NCBI RefSeq assembly: GCF_001921865.1
Contig: NZ_MSCT01000005.1
Coordinates: forward strand, 313,001 to 377,000
Origin: Pseudomonas chlororaphis
GTDB taxonomy: Bacteria > Pseudomonadota > Gammaproteobacteria > Pseudomonadales > Pseudomonadaceae
Reading direction: 5' to 3'
Length of the DNA stretch: 64,000 nucleotides
Below the pieces are notes generated by a model that saw only the letters and a program-made list of their open reading frames with translations, was not told the DNA's origin and ran no database searches. This document shows, one piece after another, positions 25,802 to 33,994 of this stretch (within the stretch, counting starts at the first letter, position 1; the number at the start of each line of letters is the position of its first letter). Made by a program: the position numbers and the translations under genes.

Positions 25802-27372
25802 AGGCGGGGCTGCGCCAGTCCATGGCCTGGTTGCACACCTGGACCGGCCTGGTGTTCGGCTGGCTGCTGCTGGCGATTTTCCTCACCGGCAGCCTGGCCT
25901 ACTTCAAGGACGAGATCAGCCACTGGATGCAGCCCGAAGTGCCGGCGCGCTCGGTCAGTAACGAAACCAGCCTGATCCTCGCCCAGAGTTATCTGCAGCA
26001 GCACGCCCAGGGCGCGTCGCGCTGGTTCATCGGCCTGCCCGATGCCCGCGATCCGGGGTTGTCGGTGATGTGGCAGTTTCCGGGCAAGCCCGGCGAGCGC
26101 GGCGCTTTCACCCGCAAAGTGCTGGACCCGGCCACCGGCGCCGAGTTGCAGGCCCGCGACACCCGCGGCGGCGAGTTCTTCTACCGCTTCCATTTCCAGT
26201 TGCAGATGCCCTATCCGTGGGGCCGCTGGTTGTCCACCGCGGCGGCCATGCTGATGCTCGTGGCCCTGGTCAGCGGCATCGTCACCCACAAGAAAATCTT
26301 CAAGGACTTCTTCACCTTCCGCCCGCGCAAGGGCCAGCGTTCCTGGCTCGACGGGCACAACGCGGTGGGCGTGCTGGTGTTGCCGTTCCATCTGATGATC
26401 ACCTACAGCAGCCTGGTGATCTTCATGTCGATGGTCATGCCGGCGAGCATCCTGGCGATCTACGGCAAGGACACCCAGGCCTATTTCAACGAGGTGTTCC
26501 CCGCCAGCAACAATGCCCCGGCCGCGGGCCGGCCGGCGCCGCTGGTGCAGCTTGAACCGCTGTTGCAGCTGGCTCGCGAACAGTGGCCGGGCGGCCGGGT
26601 CGGGCGCATCACGGTGAACAACCCGGGGGACGCCAACGCTTCGGTGAATGTCGTGCGCCACGGGGGCGACCGGGTGGTGCGCGACTTTGGCGGCGTGGTG
26701 TCGTTCGACGGGGTCAGCGGCAAGCTGTTGCAGGTCTCGCCGCCGCAGTCGACGACCCTGGCGATCAACGGCGCTTTCTACGGGCTGCATATGGGCCAGT
26801 TCGCCGGGCCGCTGCTGCGCTGGCTGTACTTTGTCTGCGGCCTGGCCGCCACCGCGATGATCGGCACTGGCCTGGTGATCTGGCTGGGCAAGCGTCAGCT
26901 CAAGCACGCCAAGAGCGGCGCACTGCCTTTCGAGCTGCGCCTGGTGCAGGTGCTGAACATCGCCAGCATGTCCGGGCTGGTGCTGGCGGTCGCCGCGTTC
27001 TTCTGGGCCAACCGCCTGTTGCCGGCGAGTTTTGCCGAGCGTTCGGACTGGGAGGTGAACAGCTTCTTTATCGCCTGGGGCCTGAGCCTGCTGCACGCCG
27101 CGCTGCGCGGCGAACGCCGGGCCTGGGTGGAACAGTTGAGCCTGGCGGCGCTGCTGCTGGCCAGCGTGCCGCTGCTCGACGCGCTGACGGTGCCCGATGT
27201 GCTCGACGGTTTCCTGGTCCATGGCGACTGGGTCCGGGCCGGGTTCGACCTGACTTGCCTGGCGGCCGGCCTGTTCCTGGCCTGGGCGGCCTGGAAGATG
27301 TCGAGCCGTGGCGCTCGTCCGGCCGCTGCCCCCCGCACACGGCGGGCCACCCTTGAAGCCGAGGTCAACTGA
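25798..27372 (+). CDS. PepSY-associated transmembrane protein (possible ferric reductase)
   Basis: A 524-residue membrane protein with a GTG start in the GTGA overlap with the preceding stop. The first helix follows MKAGLRQSMAWLHTWTGLVF, the standard PepSY_TM N-terminus, and conserved histidines occur in membrane contexts (HTWTG, YRFHFQLQ, GHNAVGVLVLPFHLMITY, GLHMGQF). These histidines suggest heme binding, as proposed for FsrB-like siderophore reductases of this superfamily. It lies in an iron-linked operon opposite fecIRA, so a role in reducing or releasing iron from a chelate is plausible but inferred. Confidence 0.82.
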   Translation: MKAGLRQSMAWLHTWTGLVFGWLLLAIFLTGSLAYFKDEISHWMQPEVPARSVSNETSLILAQSYLQQHAQGASRWFIGLPDARDPGLSVMWQFPGKPGERGAFTRKVLDPATGAELQARDTRGGEFFYRFHFQLQMPYPWGRWLSTAAAMLMLVALVSGIVTHKKIFKDFFTFRPRKGQRSWLDGHNAVGVLVLPFHLMITYSSLVIFMSMVMPASILAIYGKDTQAYFNEVFPASNNAPAAGRPAPLVQLEPLLQLAREQWPGGRVGRITVNNPGDANASVNVVRHGGDRVVRDFGGVVSFDGVSGKLLQVSPPQSTTLAINGAFYGLHMGQFAGPLLRWLYFVCGLAATAMIGTGLVIWLGKRQLKHAKSGALPFELRLVQVLNIASMSGLVLAVAAFFWANRLLPASFAERSDWEVNSFFIAWGLSLLHAALRGERRAWVEQLSLAALLLASVPLLDALTVPDVLDGFLVHGDWVRAGFDLTCLAAGLFLAWAAWKMSSRGARPAAAPRTRRATLEAEVN

Positions 27373-27696
27373 ATGCTCCTGGCGCTCTTGCTGTGTTACC
27401 CAGGTTTCGCCGGATTGTGCCTGTCGATGGAGCGGCACCACGCCGAACTCCTCGGGCATAAACCCACGGCCGGCCGGCGCCGGGCCTTGCGCGGCGCCGG
27501 CTGGTTGCTGCTGGCGGCGGCCCTGTGGACGGCGGTCGCGGCGGCCGGCTGGGGCCTGGGCCTGGTGCACTGGTGCGCGGCGTTGATGCTCAGCGCCTTG
27601 TCGCTGGTGCTGGTGCTGCCGTATCAACCGCGCCTGGCGCTGCTCGCGGCCGGACTGGGCCTGCTGGTCAGCCCGCTGGCCGCGTTGGCGCAATGA
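27373..27696 (+). CDS. DUF3325 small inner-membrane protein
   Basis: A 107-residue hydrophobic protein with three or four helices (LLALLLCYPGFAGLCLSMER, then WLLLAAALWTAVAAAGWGLG, LMLSALSLVLVLPYQ, LALLAAGLGLLVSPLAAL). The early ERHHAE...G motif is typical of DUF3325. Its ATG immediately follows the TGA of the PepSY gene, so it is the third gene of the same operon. Function is unknown, with an association to iron uptake loci. Confidence 0.75.
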   Translation: MLLALLLCYPGFAGLCLSMERHHAELLGHKPTAGRRRALRGAGWLLLAAALWTAVAAAGWGLGLVHWCAALMLSALSLVLVLPYQPRLALLAAGLGLLVSPLAALAQ

Positions 27697-27825
27697 GCGC
27701 TTCGCAGGGCCCGGCTTCGATTGTTCATTGACACACACACCTCGCCAATCGTTATCTGGGCGCCCGTTGCAGCGGCTGGAAGGCTGTCGGCGCGGGTTCG
27801 AGGTCATCAAGGAAATACGTTTTTC

Positions 27826-29274
27826 ATGGGTTCAACACATCGTTTTTACACTCGCGGGCTGGGGTTGTTCCTGGCCCTGTCGCTGGCGGCTTGCGCCAGC
27901 CATCCCGGCGCCCGGTACGCCGCCAACCTGGATCAGGTCCTGGCCGACCCGGCGCTCAAGGGCGCCACGGTGTCGCTGAGCGTGCGTGATGCGCAGAGCG
28001 GCGCGGTCCTGTATCAGCGCAACCCGGACAGCCGGCTGATCCCGGCCTCGAGCCTCAAGCTGCTGACCACCGCCGCGGCCATGGACGTGCTCGGTCCCGA
28101 TTACCGGTTCGTCACCGAAGTGCTGGGCGACGGCGCGCAACAGGGCGAGCGCCTGCTGGGCAATCTCTACCTGCGCGGCACCGGCGACCCGAGCCTGCAA
28201 GCCGCGGACTACCGCGAACTGGCGGCGGCCGTGGCGCGCGGCGGCATCCGCCAGGTCAGCGGCGACCTGGTGCTCGACGACACGGCCTTCGACGACCAGC
28301 GGCTCGGCGTCGATTGGGCCAGCGACGATGAAAGCCTGTATTACGCGGCGCAGATTTCCGCCCTGAATATTTCCCCCAACAACGACTTCGATGCCGGCAG
28401 CGTGCTGGTTTCGGTTACCGCGCCGTCGTTGCCGGGCGCGCCGCTGGCGGTCAGCGTCAGCCCGGGCAACCGCCTGATGAGCCTGCGCAATCAGGGCCGG
28501 GTCGGCCCGCAGGACAGCCTGCAGGTCGGCCGCGAGCATGGCAGCAACCTGCTGCTGGTCAGCGGCGCCTTGCCGCCCGGGCAATTGCGGCGGCATTGGG
28601 TCAGCGTCTGGGAGCCGACCCGGCTGGTGGCCGATGTGTTCCAGCAGGCCCTGGCCGAGCAAGGGGTGACGGTGCAGGGCCAGGTGCGGATCGGCCAGCC
28701 CACGGCGCCTGCCGCCCGTGTGCTGGCCAGCCATGCCTCGATGCCGCTGGCGGGGTTGATCACGCCGCTGCTCAAGCTGTCGAACAACAACATGTCCGAA
28801 GTGCTGCTCAAGGCCATGGGCCGCAAGACCGCCAACGCGGGCACGGCCGCTGCCGGGGTGGCGGCCATCGAGGGCTTCCTGCGGCGCCAGGGCCTGAGCC
28901 CGGAAGGGTTGGTGCAGGTGGACGGTTCGGGGCTGTCGCGGCGCAACCAGATTTCCAGTCAGAGCCTCAGCGACCTGTTGCTGGCGGCGTGCAAGCAACC
29001 CTGGTTCGCCACCTGGTACGCGGCGCTGCCGGTGGCCGGCGATGCCGCGCGCATGAGCGGCGGCACCCTGCGTTATCGCCTGCAAGGCACCGCGGCGGTG
29101 GACAACCTGCACGCCAAGACCGGTTCGATGCAGGGCGTGTCGTCGCTGTCCGGGTACCTGCGCGGCGCCGACGGCCGCCAGTTGGTGCTGGTGATGCTGT
29201 CGAACAACTACCGGGTCGACGGCAGCCAGATCAAGGCCCTGGAAGACCGCGTGGCACAGGCTCTTATGCACTGA
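27826..29274 (+). CDS. dacB: D-alanyl-D-alanine carboxypeptidase/endopeptidase (PBP4 type)
   Basis: A 482-residue penicillin-binding protein of the S13 family, acting on peptidoglycan peptides in the periplasm. It starts with a lipoprotein-like signal (FLALSLAACASHPG, with Cys in the lipobox). The three catalytic motifs are present: SSLK (SxxK) near residue 70, SNN (SxN) in LLKLSNNNMSEVLLK, and KTG in HAKTGSMQGVSSLSGYLRG. The extra domain between SxxK and SxN, typical of PBP4, is there. The ATG at 27826 is used because the longer frame upstream adds unrelated sequence. Confidence 0.92.
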   Translation: MGSTHRFYTRGLGLFLALSLAACASHPGARYAANLDQVLADPALKGATVSLSVRDAQSGAVLYQRNPDSRLIPASSLKLLTTAAAMDVLGPDYRFVTEVLGDGAQQGERLLGNLYLRGTGDPSLQAADYRELAAAVARGGIRQVSGDLVLDDTAFDDQRLGVDWASDDESLYYAAQISALNISPNNDFDAGSVLVSVTAPSLPGAPLAVSVSPGNRLMSLRNQGRVGPQDSLQVGREHGSNLLLVSGALPPGQLRRHWVSVWEPTRLVADVFQQALAEQGVTVQGQVRIGQPTAPAARVLASHASMPLAGLITPLLKLSNNNMSEVLLKAMGRKTANAGTAAAGVAAIEGFLRRQGLSPEGLVQVDGSGLSRRNQISSQSLSDLLLAACKQPWFATWYAALPVAGDAARMSGGTLRYRLQGTAAVDNLHAKTGSMQGVSSLSGYLRGADGRQLVLVMLSNNYRVDGSQIKALEDRVAQALMH

Positions 29275-29283
29275 CTGCCCCCC

Positions 29284-29364
29284 TGTAGGAGCGAGCTTGC
29301 TCGCGATGGCGGTGTATCAGGCACACCGCGTGGCGCTTATCGCGAGCAAGCTGCGCTCCTACAG
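29284..29364. repeat. REPIN, GTAGGAGCGAGCTTGCTCGCGAT family
   Basis: An inverted doublet (TGTAGGAGCGAGCTTGCTCG ... CGAGCAAGCTGCGCTCCTAC) between the convergent dacB and AraC genes. Confidence 0.88.
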
Positions 29365-29378
29365 AGAGGGTGTGGCGT

Positions 29379-30254
29379 TTAGCCGAGAAAGGCCTGGCGG
29401 TACTCGCCGGGCGTGCCGCCCAGGGCCTGGCGGAAGCGGTTGGCGAAGTGGCTGGCGTTGGCGAAACCGCAGGCCAGGGCGATTTCGCCGAGGGGCAGGC
29501 GGGTGCCGCGCAGCAGCTCGCGGGCATGGCTCAGGCGCCGCGCCAGCAGGTATTGATGGGGCGGCAGGCCGAAGCTTTCGCGGAACATCCGCGCGAAGTG
29601 GTATTCGGACAACGCGCATAAGCTGCTGAGCTGCCCGAGGCTGATTGGCTCGGCCAGCTGGCTGTCGATGTACTCCACCAGTTTCCGGCGCTGATGCGCC
29701 GCCAGCCCGCCCTTGAGGCGCAGGCCCTGGCGCTGGCCGACCTGGGTCAGCAGGGCATGGCCGAGCATTTCGTGGGCCAGGCTGCTGGTCAGCAGGCGCT
29801 CGCCGGGCTCGTCCCAGTTCAGGCGGATCAATTGGCGAAAACGCTGCGCCTGCTGCAGGTCGTCGAGGAAGGTGTTTTCCTGCAATTGCAGCGCGCGGGG
29901 TTCGCGGTCCAGCAGGGTCACGCAGCCGAGGGCGAATTGTTCCGGGCTGAAGTACAGGTGGGCCAGGCGGATCTCGCCGTTGATCACCCAGGCCGAGCGG
30001 TGCTCGGCGGGCAGGATGCACAGCTTGTCCGGGCCGCCCTTGGTGCCCGGCTGGCCGCGGCGAAAGGTCCCGGTACCGCCGGCGATGTAGCACGACAGGG
30101 TGTGATGGCTCGGCGCTTCGTAGTCCTGGGCGTCGTGATGGTTGCTCCACAGGGCTGCAGCCAGGCCGTCACCGAGCTCGGCGCTGTGCTCGAGACGAGC
30201 ATGGGGCGAGCGGTTCAGGGCCTGGAAGACTTGCAGGGTGTCCAGTGTGGGCAT
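29379..30254 (-). CDS. AraC-family transcriptional regulator
   Basis: A 291-residue regulator with an N-terminal cupin-like sensing domain and a C-terminal double HTH. The latter contains EPISLGQLSSLCALSEYHFA, RMFRESFGLPPHQYLLARRL and the family signature IALACGFANASHFANRFRQA. The ATG at 30254 begins MPTLDTLQVFQALNRSPHAR. A longer frame would run into the REPIN upstream and is not used. It is divergent from an EamA-type exporter gene (250-bp gap holding the REPIN). Target and effector are unknown. Confidence 0.85.
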   Translation of the reverse strand: MPTLDTLQVFQALNRSPHARLEHSAELGDGLAAALWSNHHDAQDYEAPSHHTLSCYIAGGTGTFRRGQPGTKGGPDKLCILPAEHRSAWVINGEIRLAHLYFSPEQFALGCVTLLDREPRALQLQENTFLDDLQQAQRFRQLIRLNWDEPGERLLTSSLAHEMLGHALLTQVGQRQGLRLKGGLAAHQRRKLVEYIDSQLAEPISLGQLSSLCALSEYHFARMFRESFGLPPHQYLLARRLSHARELLRGTRLPLGEIALACGFANASHFANRFRQALGGTPGEYRQAFLG

Positions 30255-30281
30255 GGCAATGCTGTCTGAAAAGTTGAAGTG

Positions 30282-30366
30282 TGTAGCCGCTGCCGCAGGC
30301 TGCGATCGACCGCGAAGCGGGCGCAAGAGGTTCAGATCCCTGAAGGCCTGCGGCAGCGGCTACAGG
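30282..30366. repeat. REPIN, GTAGCCGCTGCCGCAGGCTGCG family
   Basis: TGTAGCCGCTGCCGCAGGCT and the inverted CTGCGGCAGCGGCTACAGG enclose a spacer with an internal GACCGCGAAGCGGGCGC segment. It lies between the divergent AraC and EamA genes. Confidence 0.88.
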
Positions 30367-30504
30367 CGTGAAGTCGGATGTTTCGCATCCTACTCCGTAG
30401 CACCCGACCTGACAGCCCGGCAGCCGACAAAAGCGCAAGTTTATGCAAGCGCCCGGACGCCCCATGGCCTGAAACTGGGTTGCCCTGCACAGGAGTCCCG
30501 CGCC

Positions 30505-31404
30505 ATGAACCTCTCGCTTTATCTGCTCACCGTCCTGATCTGGGGCACCACCTGGATCGCCCTTAAATGGCAACTGGGGGTGGTGGCGATTCCGGTGTCC
30601 ATCGTCTATCGTTTCGCCCTGGCGGCGCTGGTGCTGTTCGTCGTGTTGCTGCTCAGCCGCAAACTGCAAACGATGAACCGGCGCGGGCACCTGATCTGCC
30701 TGGCCCAGGGCTTGTGCCTGTTCTGTATCAACTTCATGTGTTTCCTGCACGCCAGCCAGTGGATCCCCAGCGGCCTGGTGGCGGTGGTGTTTTCCACCGC
30801 GACCCTGTGGAACGCCCTGAACGCCCGAGTGTTCTTCGCCCAGAAGATTGCCCGCAACGTGTTGCTGGGCGGCGCCCTGGGGCTGCTCGGCCTGGGCCTG
30901 CTGTTCTGGCCGGAACTGGCGGGTCATAGCGCCAGCCCGCAGACCCTGCTCGGCCTGGGATTGGCGCTGGCGGGCACATTGTGTTTCTCGGCGGGCAACA
31001 TGCTGTCCAGCCTGCAACAGAAAGCCGGCCTCAAGCCGCTGACCACCAATGCCTGGGGCATGGCCTACGGCGCGGCGATGCTGGCCGCCTATTGCCTGGC
31101 CAAGGGCATCCCCTTCGACATGGAGTGGAACGCGCGCTACATCGGATCCTTGCTGTACCTGGTGATCCCGGGCTCGGTGATCGGTTTCACCGCCTACCTG
31201 ACCCTGGTCGGGCGCATGGGGCCGGAACGCGCGGCCTACTGCACCGTGCTGTTCCCGGTGGTGGCGCTGAACGTCTCGGCCTTTGTCGAAGGTTACCAAT
31301 GGACCGCGCCGGCGCTGGCCGGGCTGGTCCTGGTGATGCTGGGCAACGTTCTGGTGTTCCGTAAACCCAAGCCGGCGGTTGTCGCCGGCCCGCGGCTGGC
31401 CTGA
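30505..31404 (+). CDS. EamA/DMT-family membrane transporter
   Basis: A 299-residue, ten-helix protein with two EamA repeats. It starts MNLSLYLLTVLIWGTTWIAL, typical of drug/metabolite exporters of the RhaT/YdcZ-like group. AGGAG lies 11 nt before the ATG. The second repeat includes YLVIPGSVIGFTAYLTLVGR and ends LVLVMLGNVLVFRKPK. It is divergent from the AraC regulator, which may control it. The substrate is unknown. Confidence 0.85.
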   Translation: MNLSLYLLTVLIWGTTWIALKWQLGVVAIPVSIVYRFALAALVLFVVLLLSRKLQTMNRRGHLICLAQGLCLFCINFMCFLHASQWIPSGLVAVVFSTATLWNALNARVFFAQKIARNVLLGGALGLLGLGLLFWPELAGHSASPQTLLGLGLALAGTLCFSAGNMLSSLQQKAGLKPLTTNAWGMAYGAAMLAAYCLAKGIPFDMEWNARYIGSLLYLVIPGSVIGFTAYLTLVGRMGPERAAYCTVLFPVVALNVSAFVEGYQWTAPALAGLVLVMLGNVLVFRKPKPAVVAGPRLA

Positions 31405-31433
31405 CCGATCTTTGCGACGGCTGCGCCGCCGTT

Positions 31434-31465
31434 CGCAGCCTCGCGGGCTCGGCAGCGGCTACAGG
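31434..31465. repeat. REP unit, GTAGCCGCTGCC family
   Basis: CGCAGCCTCGCGGGCTCGGC then AGCGGCTACAGG is a single unit of the second class. It lies just left of a REPIN of the other class, making a mixed cluster after the EamA gene. Confidence 0.7.
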
Positions 31466-31479
31466 TCCCGCGGTGTTGG

Positions 31480-31573
31480 TGTAGGAGCGAGCGGGCGGCG
31501 TCCGACTTGCCCGCGATCGGGGCGACGCGGTGTGCCTGACGAACCGCTATTGCGAGCAAGCTTTGCTCCTACG
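31480..31573. repeat. Diverged REPIN, GTAGGAGCGAGC family
   Basis: TGTAGGAGCGAGCGGGCGGC...TTGCCCGCGAT and the inverted GCGAGCAAGCTTTGCTCCTA form a doublet whose left unit carries an insertion of about 9 bases. It is adjacent to the 3' end of the GhrB-like gene. Confidence 0.75.
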
Positions 31574-31587
31574 GGTTTGGCGTGGGG

Positions 31588-32562
31588 TCAGCCCTTCCAC
31601 ACTTGCGGGTTGACCAGGTCTTGCGGGCGTTCGCCGAGCAGGGCGCTGCGCAGGTTGGCCAGGGCGCGGTGGGCCATGGCGTCGCGGGTTTCAACGGTGG
31701 CCGAGCCGATATGCGGCAGGGTCACGGCGTTTTTCAGCTGGAACAGCGGCGACTCGGCCAGCGGCTCCTTCTCGTAGACGTCCAGGCCGGCGCCGCGAAT
31801 CGTGCCGTTCTGCAGCGCCTCGATCAGCGCCGGCTCGTCCACCACCGGGCCGCGGGAGATGTTCACCAGGATCGCCCCCGGCTTCATCAGCGCCAGTTCG
31901 CGATGGCTGATCAGGTGATGGGTCTTGTCGCTGAGCGGCACCACCAGGCAGACGAAATCCGCTTCGGCCAGCAATTGCTCGAGTTCACGAAATTGCGCGC
32001 CCAGTTCCTGTTCCAGCGCGGTCTTGCGGCTGTTGCCGCTATAGATGACCGGCATGTTGAAACCCAGGCGCCCGCGGCGGGCGATGGCCGCGCCGATATT
32101 GCCCATGCCGACGATGCCCAGGGTCTTGCCATGCACGTCGCAACCGAACAGCGGCGCGCCGACGCTGGCCTGCCATTGCCCGGCCTTGGTCCAGGCGTCG
32201 AGTTCGGCGACGCGCCGGGCACTGCTCATCAACAGGGCGAAGGCCAGGTCGGCGGTGCTTTCAGTGAGCACGTCCGGGGTGTTGGTGAGCATGATCCCGC
32301 GTTCGTTGAAGTAGGCCAGGTCGTAGTTGTCGTAGCCCACCGAAACGCTGGAGACCACTTCCAGGCGAGCGGCGTTTTCCAGCTGCGCGCGCCCCAGCTT
32401 GCGGCCGACGCCGATCAGGCCGTGGGCATGGGGCAGGGCTTCGTTGAATTGCGCGGCGATATCACCCTGCTTGGGGTTGGGCACTATCACCTCGAAGTCC
32501 TGGCGCAGGCGCTCGACCATGTCCGGGGTGATGCGGCTGAAGGCAAGTACGGTCTTTTTCAT
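31588..32562 (-). CDS. 2-hydroxyacid dehydrogenase (GhrB/TkrA-like 2-ketogluconate/glyoxylate reductase)
   Basis: A 324-residue D-isomer-specific 2-hydroxyacid dehydrogenase. The NAD(P) motif is GMGNIGAAIARRGRLGFNMP. Catalytic residues fall in the expected places: Arg in ISRGPVVDEPAL, Glu in the following helix region (LDVYEKEPL) and His in LPHIGSATVETRDAM. Length and the opening MKKTVLAFSRITPDMVERLR match bacterial GhrB/2-ketogluconate reductases. It is a single gene, so the physiological substrate (2-ketogluconate, glyoxylate or hydroxypyruvate) cannot be fixed from context. Confidence 0.88.
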   Translation of the reverse strand: MKKTVLAFSRITPDMVERLRQDFEVIVPNPKQGDIAAQFNEALPHAHGLIGVGRKLGRAQLENAARLEVVSSVSVGYDNYDLAYFNERGIMLTNTPDVLTESTADLAFALLMSSARRVAELDAWTKAGQWQASVGAPLFGCDVHGKTLGIVGMGNIGAAIARRGRLGFNMPVIYSGNSRKTALEQELGAQFRELEQLLAEADFVCLVVPLSDKTHHLISHRELALMKPGAILVNISRGPVVDEPALIEALQNGTIRGAGLDVYEKEPLAESPLFQLKNAVTLPHIGSATVETRDAMAHRALANLRSALLGERPQDLVNPQVWKG

Positions 32563-32647
32563 CGCGGGAAGGCTCGTCAGGCGGGGAGAATGCCAAGCAA
32601 GCTAACATTCCCGGCAAGCTTTTTGTAGCGCAGGCAGAGTGAGGCAA

Positions 32648-32745
32648 TGTAGCCGCTGCCGCAGGCTGCGATCGGCTCCGCAGGAGACGTGCTCTTGAGA
32701 TCGCCAAAGGCCTTCGGCCTTATCGCAGCCTGCGGCAGCGGCTAC
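32648..32745. repeat. REPIN, GTAGCCGCTGCCGCAGGCTGCG family
   Basis: TGTAGCCGCTGCCGCAGGCT and the inverted CGCAGCCTGCGGCAGCGGCT surround a spacer that itself contains AAGGCCTTCGGCCTT. It lies between the reductase and the LysR gene. Confidence 0.9.
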
Positions 32746-32761
32746 AGAGCGGGGGCCTTGC

Positions 32762-33730
32762 TCACTTGGCCAGGCGCACGCCGCTGAGGCCGCCGCTCAG
32801 TTCGTAGGCTGCCAGTTCCGCCTGGTGGGCGGCGAGAATCTCCGGCAGGGTGTTGCGCAGGTACTCGACCCAGGTCTTGATCTTGGCGTCCAGGTACTGG
32901 CGCGACGGGTAGATGGCGTACAGGTTCAGCTCCTGGGAGCGGTAATTGGGCATCACCCGCACCAGAGTGCCGTTGCGCAGGCCGTCGATGGCCGCGTACA
33001 CCGGCAACACGCCCAGGCCCATGCCGCTGGTGATCGCGGTTTTCAGCGCGTCGGCGGAGTTCACCAGGAACGGCGAACCGTTGATGGCGACCATCTCCTG
33101 GCCTTCGGGGCCGTCGAACAGCCACTTGTCCAGGGCGATGACCGGGCTGACCAGGCGCAGGCAGGCATGGTTCGGCAGGTCGCTGGGCTTTTGCGGGCAA
33201 CCGTTGGCTTTCACATAGGCCGGCGAGGCGCAGACGATGCTGTAGGTGATGCCCAGGCGCTGGGACACGAAACCCGAGTCCGGCAGTTCGCTGGCCAGCA
33301 CGATGGACACGTCGTACCCCTCGTCCAGCAGGTCCGGCACGCGGTTGGCCAGGGTCAGGTCGAAGGTCACGTCCGGGTGCGACTTGCGGTAGCGGGCAAT
33401 GGCGTCGATCACGTAGTGCTGGCCGATGCCGGTCATGGTGTGCACTTTCAATTGCCCGGACGGGCGCGCATGGGCGTCGCTGGCCTCCGCCTCGGCTTCT
33501 TCGACGTAGGCCAGGATCTGCTCGCAGCGCAGCAGGTAACGCTTGCCGGCTTCGGTGAGGGCGATACGGCGGGTGGTGCGGTTGAGCAGGCGGGTTTGCA
33601 GGTGAGCCTCCAGATTGGAGACCGCGCGCGAGACGTTGGCCGTGGTGGTGTCGAGCTGGACGGCGGCAGCGGTGAAGCTGCCGGCTTCGGCGACACAGCT
33701 GAAGGCGCGCATGTTTTGCAAAGTGTCCAT
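32762..33730 (-). CDS. LysR-family regulator divergent from the FUSC efflux operon
   Basis: A 322-residue LysR protein of the CrgA/DsdC-like two-domain type. The HTH is MRAFSCVAEAGSFTAAAVQL, TTTANVSRAVSNLEAHLQTR, with LLNRTTRRIALTEAG following, a motif very common in proteobacterial LysR proteins. The effector domain includes YDVSIVLASELPDSGFVSQR. It is divergent from the OMF-FUSC-DUF1656-HlyD operon, the arrangement of AaeR with aaeXAB in E. coli, so it probably senses an aromatic acid or similar stressor and controls that operon. The effector is inferred. Confidence 0.86.
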   Translation of the reverse strand: MDTLQNMRAFSCVAEAGSFTAAAVQLDTTTANVSRAVSNLEAHLQTRLLNRTTRRIALTEAGKRYLLRCEQILAYVEEAEAEASDAHARPSGQLKVHTMTGIGQHYVIDAIARYRKSHPDVTFDLTLANRVPDLLDEGYDVSIVLASELPDSGFVSQRLGITYSIVCASPAYVKANGCPQKPSDLPNHACLRLVSPVIALDKWLFDGPEGQEMVAINGSPFLVNSADALKTAITSGMGLGVLPVYAAIDGLRNGTLVRVMPNYRSQELNLYAIYPSRQYLDAKIKTWVEYLRNTLPEILAAHQAELAAYELSGGLSGVRLAK

Positions 33731-33879
33731 GGGGTGCTCTCAGGGGAGATGGCAAATTGTGACACGAAGTAACAGGTTCTTGGCTATTCCACCAAGGGAT
33801 TATCGCGTTAACGGTAACAAAGATTCACAGGAATCCCAGCTTATCGCGCTCAAGGCCGCCCCCTAGAATTGCCTCGATC

Positions 33880-33958
33880 TGTAGGGGCCGGCCGACGCAG
33901 ACCCGTGCAATGCGCTGGGTCAGCGGCACCGTCTCGCGAGCCAGCTCGCTCCTGCAGA
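33880..33958. repeat. Degenerate REP pair upstream of the efflux operon
   Basis: TGTAGGGGCCGGCCGACGCA ... GTCTCGCGAGCCAGCTCGCT then CCTGCAGAGG keeps the outer arms of the first REP class but is diverged inside. It lies in the promoter region of the efflux operon, about 40 bp before its GTG start. Confidence 0.55.
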
Positions 33959-33994
33959 GGTCCGCCTCCCTCCCTATTTCAGGAATTCGCAGCA

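Noticed and set aside
25675..27810. 711-codon minus-strand frame opposite the PepSY operon
   Set aside because: The product is Gln/Arg/Gly-rich and has no domain logic, while the plus strand has three coupled genes with overlapping start/stop codons.
30255..30326. N-terminal extension of the AraC regulator into the REPIN
   Set aside because: Homologues of this type start near MPTLDTLQ, and the extra residues are REP-derived. Unlike algE and algK, a normal start exists after the repeat.
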